From Poriferisodalis sp965208555 (GTDB taxonomy: Bacteria; Actinomycetota; Acidimicrobiia; Acidimicrobiales; Poriferisodalaceae), in the NCBI RefSeq assembly GCF_965208555.1, contig NZ_OZ242342.1, positions 620,001 through 684,000 on the forward strand: a DNA stretch of 64,000 bases, given 5' to 3'. The notes under the pieces are model-generated. The model was not told the DNA's origin, did no database searches, and saw nothing but the letters and a program-made list of their open reading frames with translations. Positions 1-8,551 of the stretch are shown piece after piece. Made by a program: the position numbers and the translations under genes. Every line of letters begins with the position of its first letter. Position 1 is the stretch's first letter.

Positions 1-180
1 GTCAAGCGCCGCAACGGCCTCATCGACGGCGAGCAGCGCAGCTACCGCGAGATCGGCGAAGAACTCGGCGTAACCGCCGAGGCGGCACGTCGCCTGGTCA
101 AGCGCGCCGTCGATGAGCTGCAGAGCCTCGCCGCCGACGGCGAGTTTGTAGACATCGATGCCGACGCAGACGCTGTCTGA
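1..180 (+). CDS. sigma-70 family RNA polymerase sigma factor, C-terminal part
   Basis: The window opens inside this gene; 59 codons remain before TGA at 178-180. The fragment reads as sigma region 4: a helix-turn-helix (YREIGEELGVTAEAARRLVK, about residues 15-34 of the fragment) followed by RAVDELQ, the usual layout of the -35 recognition helix and its trailing helix. A short acidic tail (FVDIDADADAV) follows. In this family region 4 contacts the -35 promoter element. The sigma group cannot be told from this piece, and a different regulator with a sigma-like HTH is possible. Its end overlaps the next gene's chosen start by 23 bases. Confidence 0.6.
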   Translation, partial: VKRRNGLIDGEQRSYREIGEELGVTAEAARRLVKRAVDELQSLAADGEFVDIDADADAV

Positions 181-1588
181 CGACGCAGCCTCACCATCCG
201 GCGCGCCCAGCCCCGCCGGGTCTTCGCAGCGCGCTCCAGATTGGCATCCGGGCTCATGGGCCGAACGGCCCGCCGGCCAGCAGCCCATCTGGCCCGACGC
301 CGACGCGCTGGCAGCGTCGCTGGCCGAGTTGCGGCGGCGGCCCCCGCTGGTGTTTGCCGGCGAGGCAAGGCGGCTGACCGAGCTGCTCGGGCACGTGTGC
401 TCTGGCAAAGCCTTTGTGCTGCAGGCCGGCGATTGTGCCGAGTCGTTCGAGCTCTCGACCGCAGACCAGATCCGCGACCGTCTCAAGGTGATCCTGCAGA
501 TGGCCGTAGTGATGCAGTACTCGGCAGGGCTGCCCATCGTGAAGGTGGGCCGGATCGCCGGCCAGTTTGCCAAACCGCGCAGTTCAGCCACCGAGACCCG
601 CGACGGCGAGACGCTGCCCGTCTTCCGAGGCCACATCGTCAACGACATCGCGTTCGAATCCGAGGCCCGCACGCCTGATCCCTCCCGCCTGCTGGAGGCG
701 TACAGCACCTCTGCGGCAACGCTCAATCTGTTGCGGGCCTTCACCCGTGGCGGTTACGCCGATCTGCGCCAGGTGCACGACTGGAATCAAGAGTTCGTGG
801 CGTCCAGCCCAGCTGGTCAGCGCTATGAGGTACTGGCCAGTGGCATCGACGCGGCGCTGCGGTTCATGAACGCCTGCGGGCTCGACACCGACGACAGCGC
901 CATGCGCCAAGTAGAGCTCTACACCAGCCACGAGGCGCTGCTGCTGGGCTACGAGGAAGCGCTCACCCGCACCGACAGCATCACCGGCGACTGGTACGAC
1001 TGCTCCGCTCACATGCTGTGGGTCGGCGAGCGCACGCGCGAGCTCGATGGCGCACACATCGAGTTCCTGCGAGGGGTGCACAACCCGATCGGGGCGAAGC
1101 TGGGTCCCTCCGCCACACCCGCCGAGGCGTTGGCGCTGTGCGAAACGCTGAACCCATACCGGATCCCGGGCAGGCTGACCCTGATCAGCCGCATGGGAGC
1201 AGGCAACGTCTCGGAGTGCTTCGATCCCATCCTGCGAGCAGTCACCGACGCCGGCCACCCGGTGGTCTGGCAGTGCGACCCCATGCACGGCAATACGTTC
1301 AGCACCGATGACGGGGTCAAGACCCGCCACTTCGATGCGATCTTGGCCGAGATCCGCCAGTACTTCGCCGCTCACGCCACTGCCGGGACATGGCCTGGAG
1401 GCATTCATCTCGAGATCACCGGCGATGCGGTGACCGAGTGCATCGGCGGCGGTGACGAGCTGGCGCAGCATCAGCTCGGCGACCGCTACGAAACCATGTG
1501 CGATCCTCGCCTGAACGGCCGCCAGTCACTCGACTTGGCCTTCTTGGCCTCCGACCTGCTCGCGTCAGCGAGAAACGGAGCCGGCTGA
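158..1588 (+). CDS. aroG: 3-deoxy-7-phosphoheptulonate synthase, class II
   Basis: Class II (plant/actinobacterial) DAHP synthase of 476 residues. It condenses phosphoenolpyruvate with erythrose 4-phosphate, the first step of the cytosolic shikimate pathway. Diagnostic blocks are all present: LQAGDCAESF near residue 88 (metal-binding Cys), VVKVGRIAGQFAKPRS near 130, SHEALLLGYEE near 258, RGVHNPIGAKLGPS near 305 and CDPMHGNT near 375 (metal-binding His). Length is typical. The ATG at 158 is the only early ATG in frame; family similarity begins about 30 residues later, so the first 25 residues (Ser/Ala/Pro-rich) are uncertain. It converges on the VWA gene with a 9-base gap. Confidence 0.95.
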   Translation: MPTQTLSDDAASPSGAPSPAGSSQRAPDWHPGSWAERPAGQQPIWPDADALAASLAELRRRPPLVFAGEARRLTELLGHVCSGKAFVLQAGDCAESFELSTADQIRDRLKVILQMAVVMQYSAGLPIVKVGRIAGQFAKPRSSATETRDGETLPVFRGHIVNDIAFESEARTPDPSRLLEAYSTSAATLNLLRAFTRGGYADLRQVHDWNQEFVASSPAGQRYEVLASGIDAALRFMNACGLDTDDSAMRQVELYTSHEALLLGYEEALTRTDSITGDWYDCSAHMLWVGERTRELDGAHIEFLRGVHNPIGAKLGPSATPAEALALCETLNPYRIPGRLTLISRMGAGNVSECFDPILRAVTDAGHPVVWQCDPMHGNTFSTDDGVKTRHFDAILAEIRQYFAAHATAGTWPGGIHLEITGDAVTECIGGGDELAQHQLGDRYETMCDPRLNGRQSLDLAFLASDLLASARNGAG

Positions 1589-1597
1589 GCCGGTCGG

Positions 1598-3034
1598 CTA
1601 CGCCAAGTTGTCGACAAATCCCTCGAGCTGGCGCAGATTGCGGCACTCGAACACGCCGTCGGTGTAGGTCGAGTACTCGGTGATCACCGAGTCGCCCGTG
1701 TCCCAGTACGAGCGCGGCTCGGGGTTCAGCCAGAACACCGAACGGGCCCGCTTCTGGCACTCCTTGAGCACCCATGCGTTCGTCGAGTGGTAGTTGTTGC
1801 GGGCGTCGCCCAGGAACATCATCGTCGACTTGGCATTGACGTCCTTGCCGAAGTTCTCCCAGAAGACGCCGAAGGCATGGCCGTAGTCGGAGTGGCCATC
1901 GACCCAGACCACGTCAGCCTCGGTGTTCACCCGGTGCACCGCATTGGTGATGTCCTCTTCGTTCTGGAACATGTGGGTGACTTCGTCGATGCCGTCGATG
2001 AAGACGAACGAGCGCACTTTGGAGAACTGGTTCTGCAGCGCATACACCAAGTGCAAGGTGAAGCGGGCAAATGCTGCGACTGAGCCCGAGATGTCCGCCA
2101 CCACGATGAGTTCGGGCTTGTTCGGCCGCGGGTGGCGAAAGCGCGGCTCGGCGGGCACACCGCCGTAGCTGAGCGAGCGCCGCACCGTGGCCCGGAAGTC
2201 GAGGGGTCCGCGGCGCTTGTGCTTGCGCTTGCGCGCCAGGCGCGCTGCCAGCTTGCGGGTGAGCGGCTGGATGGCCTTGCGGATGTTGGCCATCTCCTCC
2301 CGGCTGGCATGCATGAAGTCGACGTCTTCGGGAAGCGGCTTGCGCAGGGTCTTGGCCATCGCCTCGACGCCCCTGTCGGCCACCAGGCGACGCCGGATCT
2401 CGGCCTCGATCTCCCGCTTGAGCTGCTCGATGCGGTTCTCGAATTCCTCGCGTTCGAGCCGTTCTGCCAACGGCGTCATCTCGCCTTCGTACCGCTCAGA
2501 GGACTCCTCGATCAGCCGATCGAGCATGCCGTCGAGATCAAGATTGCGCAGCGTCCGGTACAGGTAATAGGTGCCGCCGACCGGCCGGCCCGGCTCCATG
2601 CCCGCGAACTGCGTCACCGCTGCTCGGGCCATGGCCGCCATCATCGCCTCATCCGCGTTCAGCAGCGCCCGAAAGAGCATCTCGGCGATCTCCTCGGGGG
2701 ACATGTCCTGTCCACCCCCGCGACCGCCCATGCCCTGCATCTGCTGGGACATCCACTCTTCGAGATTGTCGGGATCGAATTCCCCGTTGCCTTCCTCGTC
2801 GCCGACGTTGTATTCCGGTCCGCGCAGCGAGAAGTACACCTCGAACACGGTCTCGAAGGCCCGCCAGTGCTGCTCGTTCTTCACGAGCGTGGCAGCGAGC
2901 GCGTACTTGAAGGCGTCGCGATCTTCGATGGGTATGTGCTTGACGGCCTCCATGGCGTCGAGGTTCTCCGTCAACGAGACCGGCAGGCCGGCGTTGCGCA
3001 GCTCCCCCACGAAACCGCTGAGCAGGTCCAGCAT
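1598..3034 (-). CDS. CoxE-like VWA domain protein
   Basis: A 478-residue protein with a C-terminal von Willebrand A domain. The MIDAS-type DISGS motif lies near residue 314, followed by FVFIDGIDEVTHMF. An acidic, Gly-rich segment with GMGGRGGGQ lies near residue 100, and a basic helical linker (KLAARLARKRKHKRRG) precedes the VWA fold. This is the CoxE family, cytosolic metal-ion-dependent proteins that act with MoxR-type AAA+ ATPases as cofactor-insertion or complex-remodelling chaperones. Its upstream neighbour, 30 bases away and co-oriented, is exactly such an ATPase. No CO dehydrogenase or other known client gene lies nearby, so the target is unknown. Confidence 0.85.
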   Translation of the reverse strand: MLDLLSGFVGELRNAGLPVSLTENLDAMEAVKHIPIEDRDAFKYALAATLVKNEQHWRAFETVFEVYFSLRGPEYNVGDEEGNGEFDPDNLEEWMSQQMQGMGGRGGGQDMSPEEIAEMLFRALLNADEAMMAAMARAAVTQFAGMEPGRPVGGTYYLYRTLRNLDLDGMLDRLIEESSERYEGEMTPLAERLEREEFENRIEQLKREIEAEIRRRLVADRGVEAMAKTLRKPLPEDVDFMHASREEMANIRKAIQPLTRKLAARLARKRKHKRRGPLDFRATVRRSLSYGGVPAEPRFRHPRPNKPELIVVADISGSVAAFARFTLHLVYALQNQFSKVRSFVFIDGIDEVTHMFQNEEDITNAVHRVNTEADVVWVDGHSDYGHAFGVFWENFGKDVNAKSTMMFLGDARNNYHSTNAWVLKECQKRARSVFWLNPEPRSYWDTGDSVITEYSTYTDGVFECRNLRQLEGFVDNLA

Positions 3035-3064
3035 GGCTGACCTCCGTCCCTGTGCCGGTGCCGG

Positions 3065-3946
3065 CTAGGCCTCGACCGTCAGCTCTTTGGCGGCCTTCTC
3101 GATGTCGGATTGGTACTTGAGCAGGATGTGGAGTGTCTCCTTGGCCTGCTCGACGTCGATGTTCTCGATGCCCAGAAGCACCAAGGTCCGAGCCCAGTCC
3201 AGGGTCTCCGACACCGACGGCGCCTTCTTCAGCTCGAGCTGGCGGATGGAGCGCACGACGCGTGCAATCTGCTCGGCCAGGTTCTCGCTGATGCCCGCAA
3301 CCTTTGTGAGGACGATCTGCTTCTCGCGCTCAAGATCGGGATAGTCGATGTGCAAGAACAGGCAGCGCCGCTTGAGCGCCTCGGACAGCTCGCGGGTGTT
3401 GTTGGAGGTCAGGAACACCAGCGGGATCTGGCTGGCCATGATCGTGCCGAGCTCGGGAATCGACACCTGGTAGTCCGACAGGATCTCCAGCAGAAGCGCC
3501 TCGGTCTCGATCTCGACGCGGTCCACCTCGTCGATCAGCAGCACCACCTTGTCCTCGGCGCTGATCGCTTCGAGCAGCGGTCGGGTGAGCAGGAACTCGT
3601 CCTGGAAGATGTCGTCCTGCAGCTCTACCCAGTCCTCGTGCTCGGCATCGACGCCCCGGTCGGCCTGAATGCGCAGGAGCTGCTTCTTGTAGTTCCACTC
3701 ATACAGCGCCTTGGCCTCGTCGAGACCCTCGTAGCACTGCAGTCGAATGAGACGGGCGCCGCTCATGGCTGCCACCGACTTGGCCAGCTCGGTCTTGCCG
3801 GTGCCAGCGGGTCCCTCGATGAGCACCGGCTTGCCGAGTCGCTCCGCCAGGAACACCACGCTGGCGATGCCGTCGTCGGCGAGATACTCGACCTTGGCCA
3901 GGCCTTCGCGGACACCCGAGAGGTCTCCGAACATTGTCTCGTTCAT
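3065..3946 (-). CDS. MoxR-family AAA+ ATPase
   Basis: AAA+ ATPase of 293 residues with Walker A GPAGTGKTE near residue 45, Walker B LLIDEVDR near 134 and FLTSNNTRELSEALKRR (sensor 1 and arginine-finger region). MoxR proteins remodel or activate partners together with VWA-domain proteins; the partner here is the adjacent CoxE-like gene. I start it at ATG 3946 because AGGGGAGA sits 8 bases upstream. A longer open frame to 4063 would add a Pro/Arg-rich stretch that looks non-coding. A 129-base gap separates it from proA, so it may have its own promoter or be read through from proA. Confidence 0.9.
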   Translation of the reverse strand: MNETMFGDLSGVREGLAKVEYLADDGIASVVFLAERLGKPVLIEGPAGTGKTELAKSVAAMSGARLIRLQCYEGLDEAKALYEWNYKKQLLRIQADRGVDAEHEDWVELQDDIFQDEFLLTRPLLEAISAEDKVVLLIDEVDRVEIETEALLLEILSDYQVSIPELGTIMASQIPLVFLTSNNTRELSEALKRRCLFLHIDYPDLEREKQIVLTKVAGISENLAEQIARVVRSIRQLELKKAPSVSETLDWARTLVLLGIENIDVEQAKETLHILLKYQSDIEKAAKELTVEA

Positions 3947-4075
3947 TCTGGGTGTCTCCCCTGTCTGGTTGGGCAGTGGGCGGGGCGCTGGACCGCCGGG
4001 GCTGGGTCGCTGGCCGGGTTGTCGGCAGTAGGGCCGGTCAGACAGTGTGGCAGCCGCGGCCACCTGTCGGCACGG

Positions 4076-5359
4076 TCAGCCCCGCGTGTGACCCGTCCCG
4101 GTCACTACGAACTTGGTGGTCGTGAGCTGCTCGAGGCCCATCGGGCCGCGGGCATGCAGCTTCTGGGTGCTGATGCCGATCTCTGCGCCGAAGCCGAATT
4201 CCTCTCCGTCCACAAAGCGTGTCGAGGCGTTGACGAGCACGGCAGCGGCGTCCACCCGGCGGGTGAATTCCTGAGCGGCGGCAAGATCACCGGTCACGAT
4301 GGCCTCACTGTGGCCGGTGCCGTGCTGATTGACATGATCGATGGCCCCATCGAGATCGTCGACGACGGCCACGCTCATCTTGAGTGCGAGAAACTCCGTG
4401 GCAAAATCCTCGGTGCTGGCGGGACCGATCTGGGGCGAGATGGCGCGGGAGGCTTCATCGCCCACCAGCTCGACGCCTTCAAGGTCCTCGACGATCCGAG
4501 GCAGGAAATCCGCGGCCACATCCCTATGCACAACGAGCGATTCGGCTGCGTTGCACACCGATGGCCGACTGAGCTTCGCGTTGGAGACGATGCCCGCAGC
4601 CATGTCCAGGTCTGCCTGGGCGTCGACGTAGACATGACAGTTGCCATCGCCGTCGATGACGTAGGGCACCGTGGCATTGGCGAGGACCGAGGCGATGAGC
4701 GCCGGACCGCCCCTGGGGATGAGACAGTCGATGTAGCCGCGCAAGCCCATGAACTCAGCGGCGGCACTGTGGCGGGTATCGGTGACGAGCACCAGGGCGT
4801 CTGCGGGCAAGCCGGCTTTGACCAGTCCTTCGCGCAGCGCTTCGGCGATGGCCATGTTGGAGTTCAGCGCGGCGCTCGAGCCCCGCAGGAACGCCGTGTT
4901 CCCCGATTTCAGGCAGAGGCCGAAGGCATCTGAGGTGACATTGGGTCGGCTTTCGTAGATGATCGCCACCACACCCAGCGGCACCCGAACCCGTTCCACC
5001 GCCAGCCCGTTCGGTCGCACCCACCCGTCCACAACCTGACCGACAGGATCAGCGAGAGCCGCCACATTGCGCAGGCCTGCAGCCATCGCCGAGATGCGGC
5101 CATGGTCCAGCCGCAACCGGTCGATGAGTGTCGCTGACGTGCCGGCAGCCTCGGCGCTGGCCACGTCGTCGCGGTTGGCGGCGAGGATCCTGTCGGTTGC
5201 CGCCTCCAGCAGGTCCGCTGCAGACAGCAGGGCCTCGTCGCGTACGGCGCCGGATGCCTGCGCAAGCACCGTCGCAGCGGCCTTCGCGCGCTCGCCGAGC
5301 ACCGTCATTGCCGGGGCTGCTGGCATCGCCGCCGCGATGGGCGTCTGGGCGTCAGGCAC
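4076..5359 (-). CDS. proA: glutamate-5-semialdehyde dehydrogenase (gamma-glutamyl phosphate reductase)
   Basis: Second enzyme of proline synthesis: NADPH reduction of gamma-glutamyl phosphate to glutamate semialdehyde in the cytosol. At 427 residues the length is normal. The catalytic Cys block RPSVCNAAESLVVH lies near residue 268. RVPLGVVAIIYESRPNVT and the late block DAAAVLVNASTRFVDGEEFGFGAEIGIS also match the family. It lies 28 bases downstream of proB, the previous enzyme, so the two are probably co-transcribed. The first 20 residues are Ala/Pro-rich; ATG at 5359 is the natural start but an internal start is possible. Confidence 0.97.
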   Translation of the reverse strand: MPDAQTPIAAAMPAAPAMTVLGERAKAAATVLAQASGAVRDEALLSAADLLEAATDRILAANRDDVASAEAAGTSATLIDRLRLDHGRISAMAAGLRNVAALADPVGQVVDGWVRPNGLAVERVRVPLGVVAIIYESRPNVTSDAFGLCLKSGNTAFLRGSSAALNSNMAIAEALREGLVKAGLPADALVLVTDTRHSAAAEFMGLRGYIDCLIPRGGPALIASVLANATVPYVIDGDGNCHVYVDAQADLDMAAGIVSNAKLSRPSVCNAAESLVVHRDVAADFLPRIVEDLEGVELVGDEASRAISPQIGPASTEDFATEFLALKMSVAVVDDLDGAIDHVNQHGTGHSEAIVTGDLAAAQEFTRRVDAAAVLVNASTRFVDGEEFGFGAEIGISTQKLHARGPMGLEQLTTTKFVVTGTGHTRG

Positions 5360-5387
5360 CCGAGCAGACTAGTGGCATCGCCCTGAA

Positions 5388-6482
5388 TCACCCCAAGACG
5401 ACGAGGTCGTCACGGTGCACGACGAGCGGGTGCAATCCCTCAGGCAACTGGTCGCTGCGCAGGCCTGCAGTGACCCGCAAGCCGTCGGCGTCAATGGCCG
5501 CCAAGCCCTTGGCGAAGATCTCCCCCTGCGAGTCGACGATGTCGACCGCTTCCCCGGCGGCGAACGAGCCTGCGTGCCCGACAACGCCGGCCGCGAGCAG
5601 CGATGTGCCGCCTGTCGACACAGCTCGGCGGGCTCCGTCGTCGACGGTCACTGATCCGCGGGCCGCCACAGCGAAGCCGATCCACAGCTTGCGGGCGGAG
5701 ACTCGGGCATCCCGTGCGGGCACGGTGGTACCGACGCCCGCCCGGCCTGCGGCGGCATCGGCGACGACATCGGGGCGGCGGGCTGAGGCGATCACCGTGC
5801 GCACGCCGCTCCATGAGGCCATCCGGGCGGCTGCCAGCTTCGAGGCCATGCCGCCGCTGCCGACCGCATTCGCCGAGCCCGCCGCTGCCTGCAGCGATGG
5901 GCTCACTTCAAGGATCTCCGAGATGAGCGAGGCGTCGGGATCGATGTTCGGGTCTGCAGTGAGAACGCCGGGCATGTCGGTCAGCAGGATCAGCGCATCA
6001 GCGCGCACGAGGTTTGCGACGAGCGCGGCGATCCGGTCGTTGTCGCCGTAGCGGATGGCGTCGTCGGCGATCGCGTCGTTCTCGTTGACCACCGGCACGA
6101 CGCCGAGATCGAGCAGATGATGGAACGTGGCCCGGGCGTGGAGGTACTGGTCCCGGTCGCGGAAGTCGTGCGGGGCGATCAATACCTGGCCGACAACCAT
6201 GCCCTCGGCAGCGAACAGCTCGCGGTACGAGGCCATCAGGTCGATCTGACCGACTGCCGACAATGCCTGCAGCCGTTCAGGCTCAGCGGGCCGCTCGACG
6301 TTCAGCCGTTGCACCCCCGCGGTGATCGCGCCGGAGGTGACCACGATCACTTCGTGACCAGCAGCGCGCACATCCGCTACGTCCGACGCCAGCTTCGCGA
6401 CGGCGTCGAGGTCGACACGCCCATCCGATGTGGTGATGGACGACGTCCCGATCTTGGCAATCAGCCGTAAGGGAGCAGCCAT
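5388..6482 (-). CDS. proB: glutamate 5-kinase with C-terminal PUA domain
   Basis: Phosphorylates glutamate to gamma-glutamyl phosphate, committing it to proline synthesis. The amino-acid kinase domain begins LIAKIGTSSIT; VVTSGAITAG, VVPVVNENDAIA and LLTDMPGVLTADP follow, and a PUA domain occupies roughly residues 275-355. The open frame reaches a TTG at 6491, but ATG 6482 has CAGGA 9 bases upstream, whereas the TTG would sit directly on that site, so I start at 6482 (364 residues). It is followed by proA. Family enzymes are feedback-inhibited by proline. Confidence 0.96.
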   Translation of the reverse strand: MAAPLRLIAKIGTSSITTSDGRVDLDAVAKLASDVADVRAAGHEVIVVTSGAITAGVQRLNVERPAEPERLQALSAVGQIDLMASYRELFAAEGMVVGQVLIAPHDFRDRDQYLHARATFHHLLDLGVVPVVNENDAIADDAIRYGDNDRIAALVANLVRADALILLTDMPGVLTADPNIDPDASLISEILEVSPSLQAAAGSANAVGSGGMASKLAAARMASWSGVRTVIASARRPDVVADAAAGRAGVGTTVPARDARVSARKLWIGFAVAARGSVTVDDGARRAVSTGGTSLLAAGVVGHAGSFAAGEAVDIVDSQGEIFAKGLAAIDADGLRVTAGLRSDQLPEGLHPLVVHRDDLVVLG

Positions 6483-6540
6483 CGACGTCAATCCTGCCGT
6501 CTCGCCGAGCTCATGGCAGCGACCCGCGTCATGCTGTCAT

Positions 6541-6581
6541 GTCTCATGTGTCGTGCCTCATGTGCCGCGTCTCATGTGTCG
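6541..6581. repeat. short direct repeats between proB and obg
   Basis: The 13-mer GTCTCATGTGTCG occurs at 6541-6553 and 6569-6581, with a degenerate copy (TGCCTCATGTGCCGC) between them. The second copy contains the obg stop codon. This looks like small replication-slippage duplication; no function is evident. Confidence 0.5.
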
Positions 6582-7828
6582 GGCTCGTACGTGAACTCGA
6601 AGTTGCCGATGCGCACGAGGTCGCCCGACTGGGCGCCGTTGCGAGCCAGGGCCCGGGACACGCCGAGTTTCTCCAGGCGGCGCTGCGCCCAGGCAAGCGC
6701 GGCAGGGTCGGTGAGATCCGACAACGCCACGGCACGGCGCGCTTGACGACCCTCGATCTCGAAGACCCCGTCTGCGAGACGCAGCACGGTGATGCCGGCA
6801 GGCTCGGGGCGGTGCACGACGTACTGGGCGGGGGCTGCGTCGACCGCCCTGGCTTCGCAGACCAGGTCACGCAGCCGACCGAGTACCGGGGCCACGCCTT
6901 CGCCCGTGACGGCACTGAGCCGGGGCCCGTCCCAATCGAGATGGGCGACGTCGGCCTTGGTGCCGACGACCAGCCGCCGGCGAGACGCGAGTGCGGGGTC
7001 ATGCTGCTCGAGTTCACCGAGCAGCACATCAACCTGCTCATGCGGATCACGATCGGCGACCTCCGCCAAGTCAGCCATGATCAGCAGTACTCGGGCTCGC
7101 TCGACGTGCCGCAGGAACTGGTGTCCGAGACCCCTGCCCTGCGCCGCGCCGTCGATCAAGCCGGGAACATCTGCGATCACCATCTCAAAGCTGTCCGCGC
7201 CAGCTCCGGCGCCGTCGTCGAGCCGGACGACTCCGAGGCTGGGCGTGAGGGTCGTGAACGGGTACGAGGCAACCTTTGGCCGCGCCGCCGACACCGCGCT
7301 GATGAAGGTGCTCTTGCCCGCGTTCGGGAAACCCACCAGAGCGACATCGGCCATCAGCTTCAGCTCGAGACCGAGCCAACGCTCTTCGCCCGGCTCCGCC
7401 TGCTCGGCGAAGTGAGGGGCGCGCATCCGGTTCGAAGCGAAGCGGGTGTTGCCCCGGCCGCCACGCCCGCCCTGTGCCGCCAACCAGCGGTCACCCGCGT
7501 TGACGAGGTCTGCCAGCACGGTGCCATCACGATCTCGCACGATGGTGCCCTCGGGCACGCTCACCAGTTCATCGGCGCCTTTGCGGCCATGCCGCTTGCG
7601 CCCCTGGCCGTGGCCGCCGTCGGTGGCGCGCCGGAACGGGAAGTCCCGGAACGCCAGCAGCGATGCCACATTGCGGTCCGCGACAACCCACACATCACCT
7701 CCGTGTCCGCCGTCGCCCCCGTCCGGTCCGCCGCGCGGCACGTGGGATTCGCGACGGAACGACACGCAGCCCGCCCCGCCGTCGCCGCCCTTCGCGTGCA
7801 ACTGGCACTCATCGACAAAGTCGCTCAT
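6572..7828 (-). CDS. obg: Obg-family GTPase
   Basis: Ribosome-assembly and stress-linked GTPase of 418 residues. It has the Gly-rich Obg fold at the N-terminus (AKGGDGGAGCVSFRRE, then GGDGGHGGDV), a G domain from about residue 158 (G1 GFPNAGKST, G3 DVPGL, G4-like GTKAD) and a C-terminal OCT domain after residue 345. Obg proteins bind the 50S subunit during late maturation. The position after rplU-rpmA is the conserved bacterial arrangement. The G4 motif has Thr in place of the more usual Asn, a variant compatible with guanine binding. The gap upstream to rpmA is 87 bases. Confidence 0.97.
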   Translation of the reverse strand: MSDFVDECQLHAKGGDGGAGCVSFRRESHVPRGGPDGGDGGHGGDVWVVADRNVASLLAFRDFPFRRATDGGHGQGRKRHGRKGADELVSVPEGTIVRDRDGTVLADLVNAGDRWLAAQGGRGGRGNTRFASNRMRAPHFAEQAEPGEERWLGLELKLMADVALVGFPNAGKSTFISAVSAARPKVASYPFTTLTPSLGVVRLDDGAGAGADSFEMVIADVPGLIDGAAQGRGLGHQFLRHVERARVLLIMADLAEVADRDPHEQVDVLLGELEQHDPALASRRRLVVGTKADVAHLDWDGPRLSAVTGEGVAPVLGRLRDLVCEARAVDAAPAQYVVHRPEPAGITVLRLADGVFEIEGRQARRAVALSDLTDPAALAWAQRRLEKLGVSRALARNGAQSGDLVRIGNFEFTYEPDT

Positions 7829-7915
7829 CGGCGTTCGCCCGTCTCAGGCATTCTCGGCTGAGCCCGTACAGCGTCCTCGCAGACGCCTACAGGTGCGGGA
7901 TGAAGTGCGCGAGAA

Positions 7916-8167
7916 CTACGACGGGACGACGTCAACGAGCCGGCGTCCACGGCGATAGCCGAACCGCACGACACCGGGAGCCGTCGCGAACAGCGTGTCG
8001 TCCTTGCCGCGCCCGACATTCCGTCCTGGATGGAACTTGGTGCCCCGCTGGCGCACGATGATGCCGCCGGCGTCGATGGTCTGCCCCGAATACACCTTGA
8101 CGCCGAGACGCTTTGCCACCGAGTCGCGGCCGTTGCGAGTCGAGCCTCCGCCCTTGGTCTTCGACAT
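7916..8167 (-). CDS. rpmA: 50S ribosomal protein L27
   Basis: An 83-residue basic protein matching L27: KGGGSTRNGRDS at the N-terminus, then GVKVYSGQ, GGIIVRQRGTKFHPG and NVGRGKDDTLFA. L27's N-terminal tail reaches the peptidyl-transferase centre. Start ATG 8167 lies just 2 bases after the L21 stop (TGACCATG), implying coupled translation; the longer open frame to 8227 would overlap rplU. No N-terminal extension of the kind cleaved in Firmicutes is present. Order rplU-rpmA-obg is conserved. Confidence 0.98.
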   Translation of the reverse strand: MSKTKGGGSTRNGRDSVAKRLGVKVYSGQTIDAGGIIVRQRGTKFHPGRNVGRGKDDTLFATAPGVVRFGYRRGRRLVDVVPS

Positions 8168-8169
8168 GG

Positions 8170-8481
8170 TCAGTCCCTCGCAATCGCAGTGATCTCGACC
8201 GTGCTGTAGCGCTGCCGGTGTCCCCACCTGCGCCGGTTGGTCGTGGCGTTCTTGTAGGTGAAACCGTCGATCTTGGGCCCCTTGGTTTCGCCGACCACCC
8301 GGCCCGTCACCGAGGCGCCCACGAGCTCGTCAGGCGTCGCCAGCACTGCGCCGTCATCCACCACAAGAACCGGCGCGAAGGTGACCTCCTCGCCGGGCGG
8401 CACCGCGAGCAACTCAACGTCGAGCCGCTGGCCGGGCTCGACGCGGCGCTGCTTGCCGCCGGTAGCGATGACTGCGTACAT
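8170..8481 (-). CDS. rplU: 50S ribosomal protein L21
   Basis: A 103-residue L21: starts MYAVIATGGKQRRVEPGQ and contains the C-terminal RNA-binding block FTYKNATTNRRRWGHRQRYSTV-like segment that contacts 23S rRNA. ATG 8481 is chosen because family similarity starts exactly there; the open frame extends to 8637 with unrelated sequence. First gene of the rplU-rpmA pair, 70 bases downstream of the RNase E stop. Confidence 0.98.
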   Translation of the reverse strand: MYAVIATGGKQRRVEPGQRLDVELLAVPPGEEVTFAPVLVVDDGAVLATPDELVGASVTGRVVGETKGPKIDGFTYKNATTNRRRWGHRQRYSTVEITAIARD

Positions 8482-8551
8482 CGGTTGGAGAGGATACCGA
8501 TGAGGTCGCTCGATCGGCGAGTGGATTTCTTGCCCAGGATCGGGCGCCGGA

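Noticed and set aside
3110..4933. A 607-codon plus-strand open frame opposite the MoxR and proA genes
   Set aside because: It is antisense to two well-supported genes and spans their boundary; a high-GC shadow frame with no recognisable domain.
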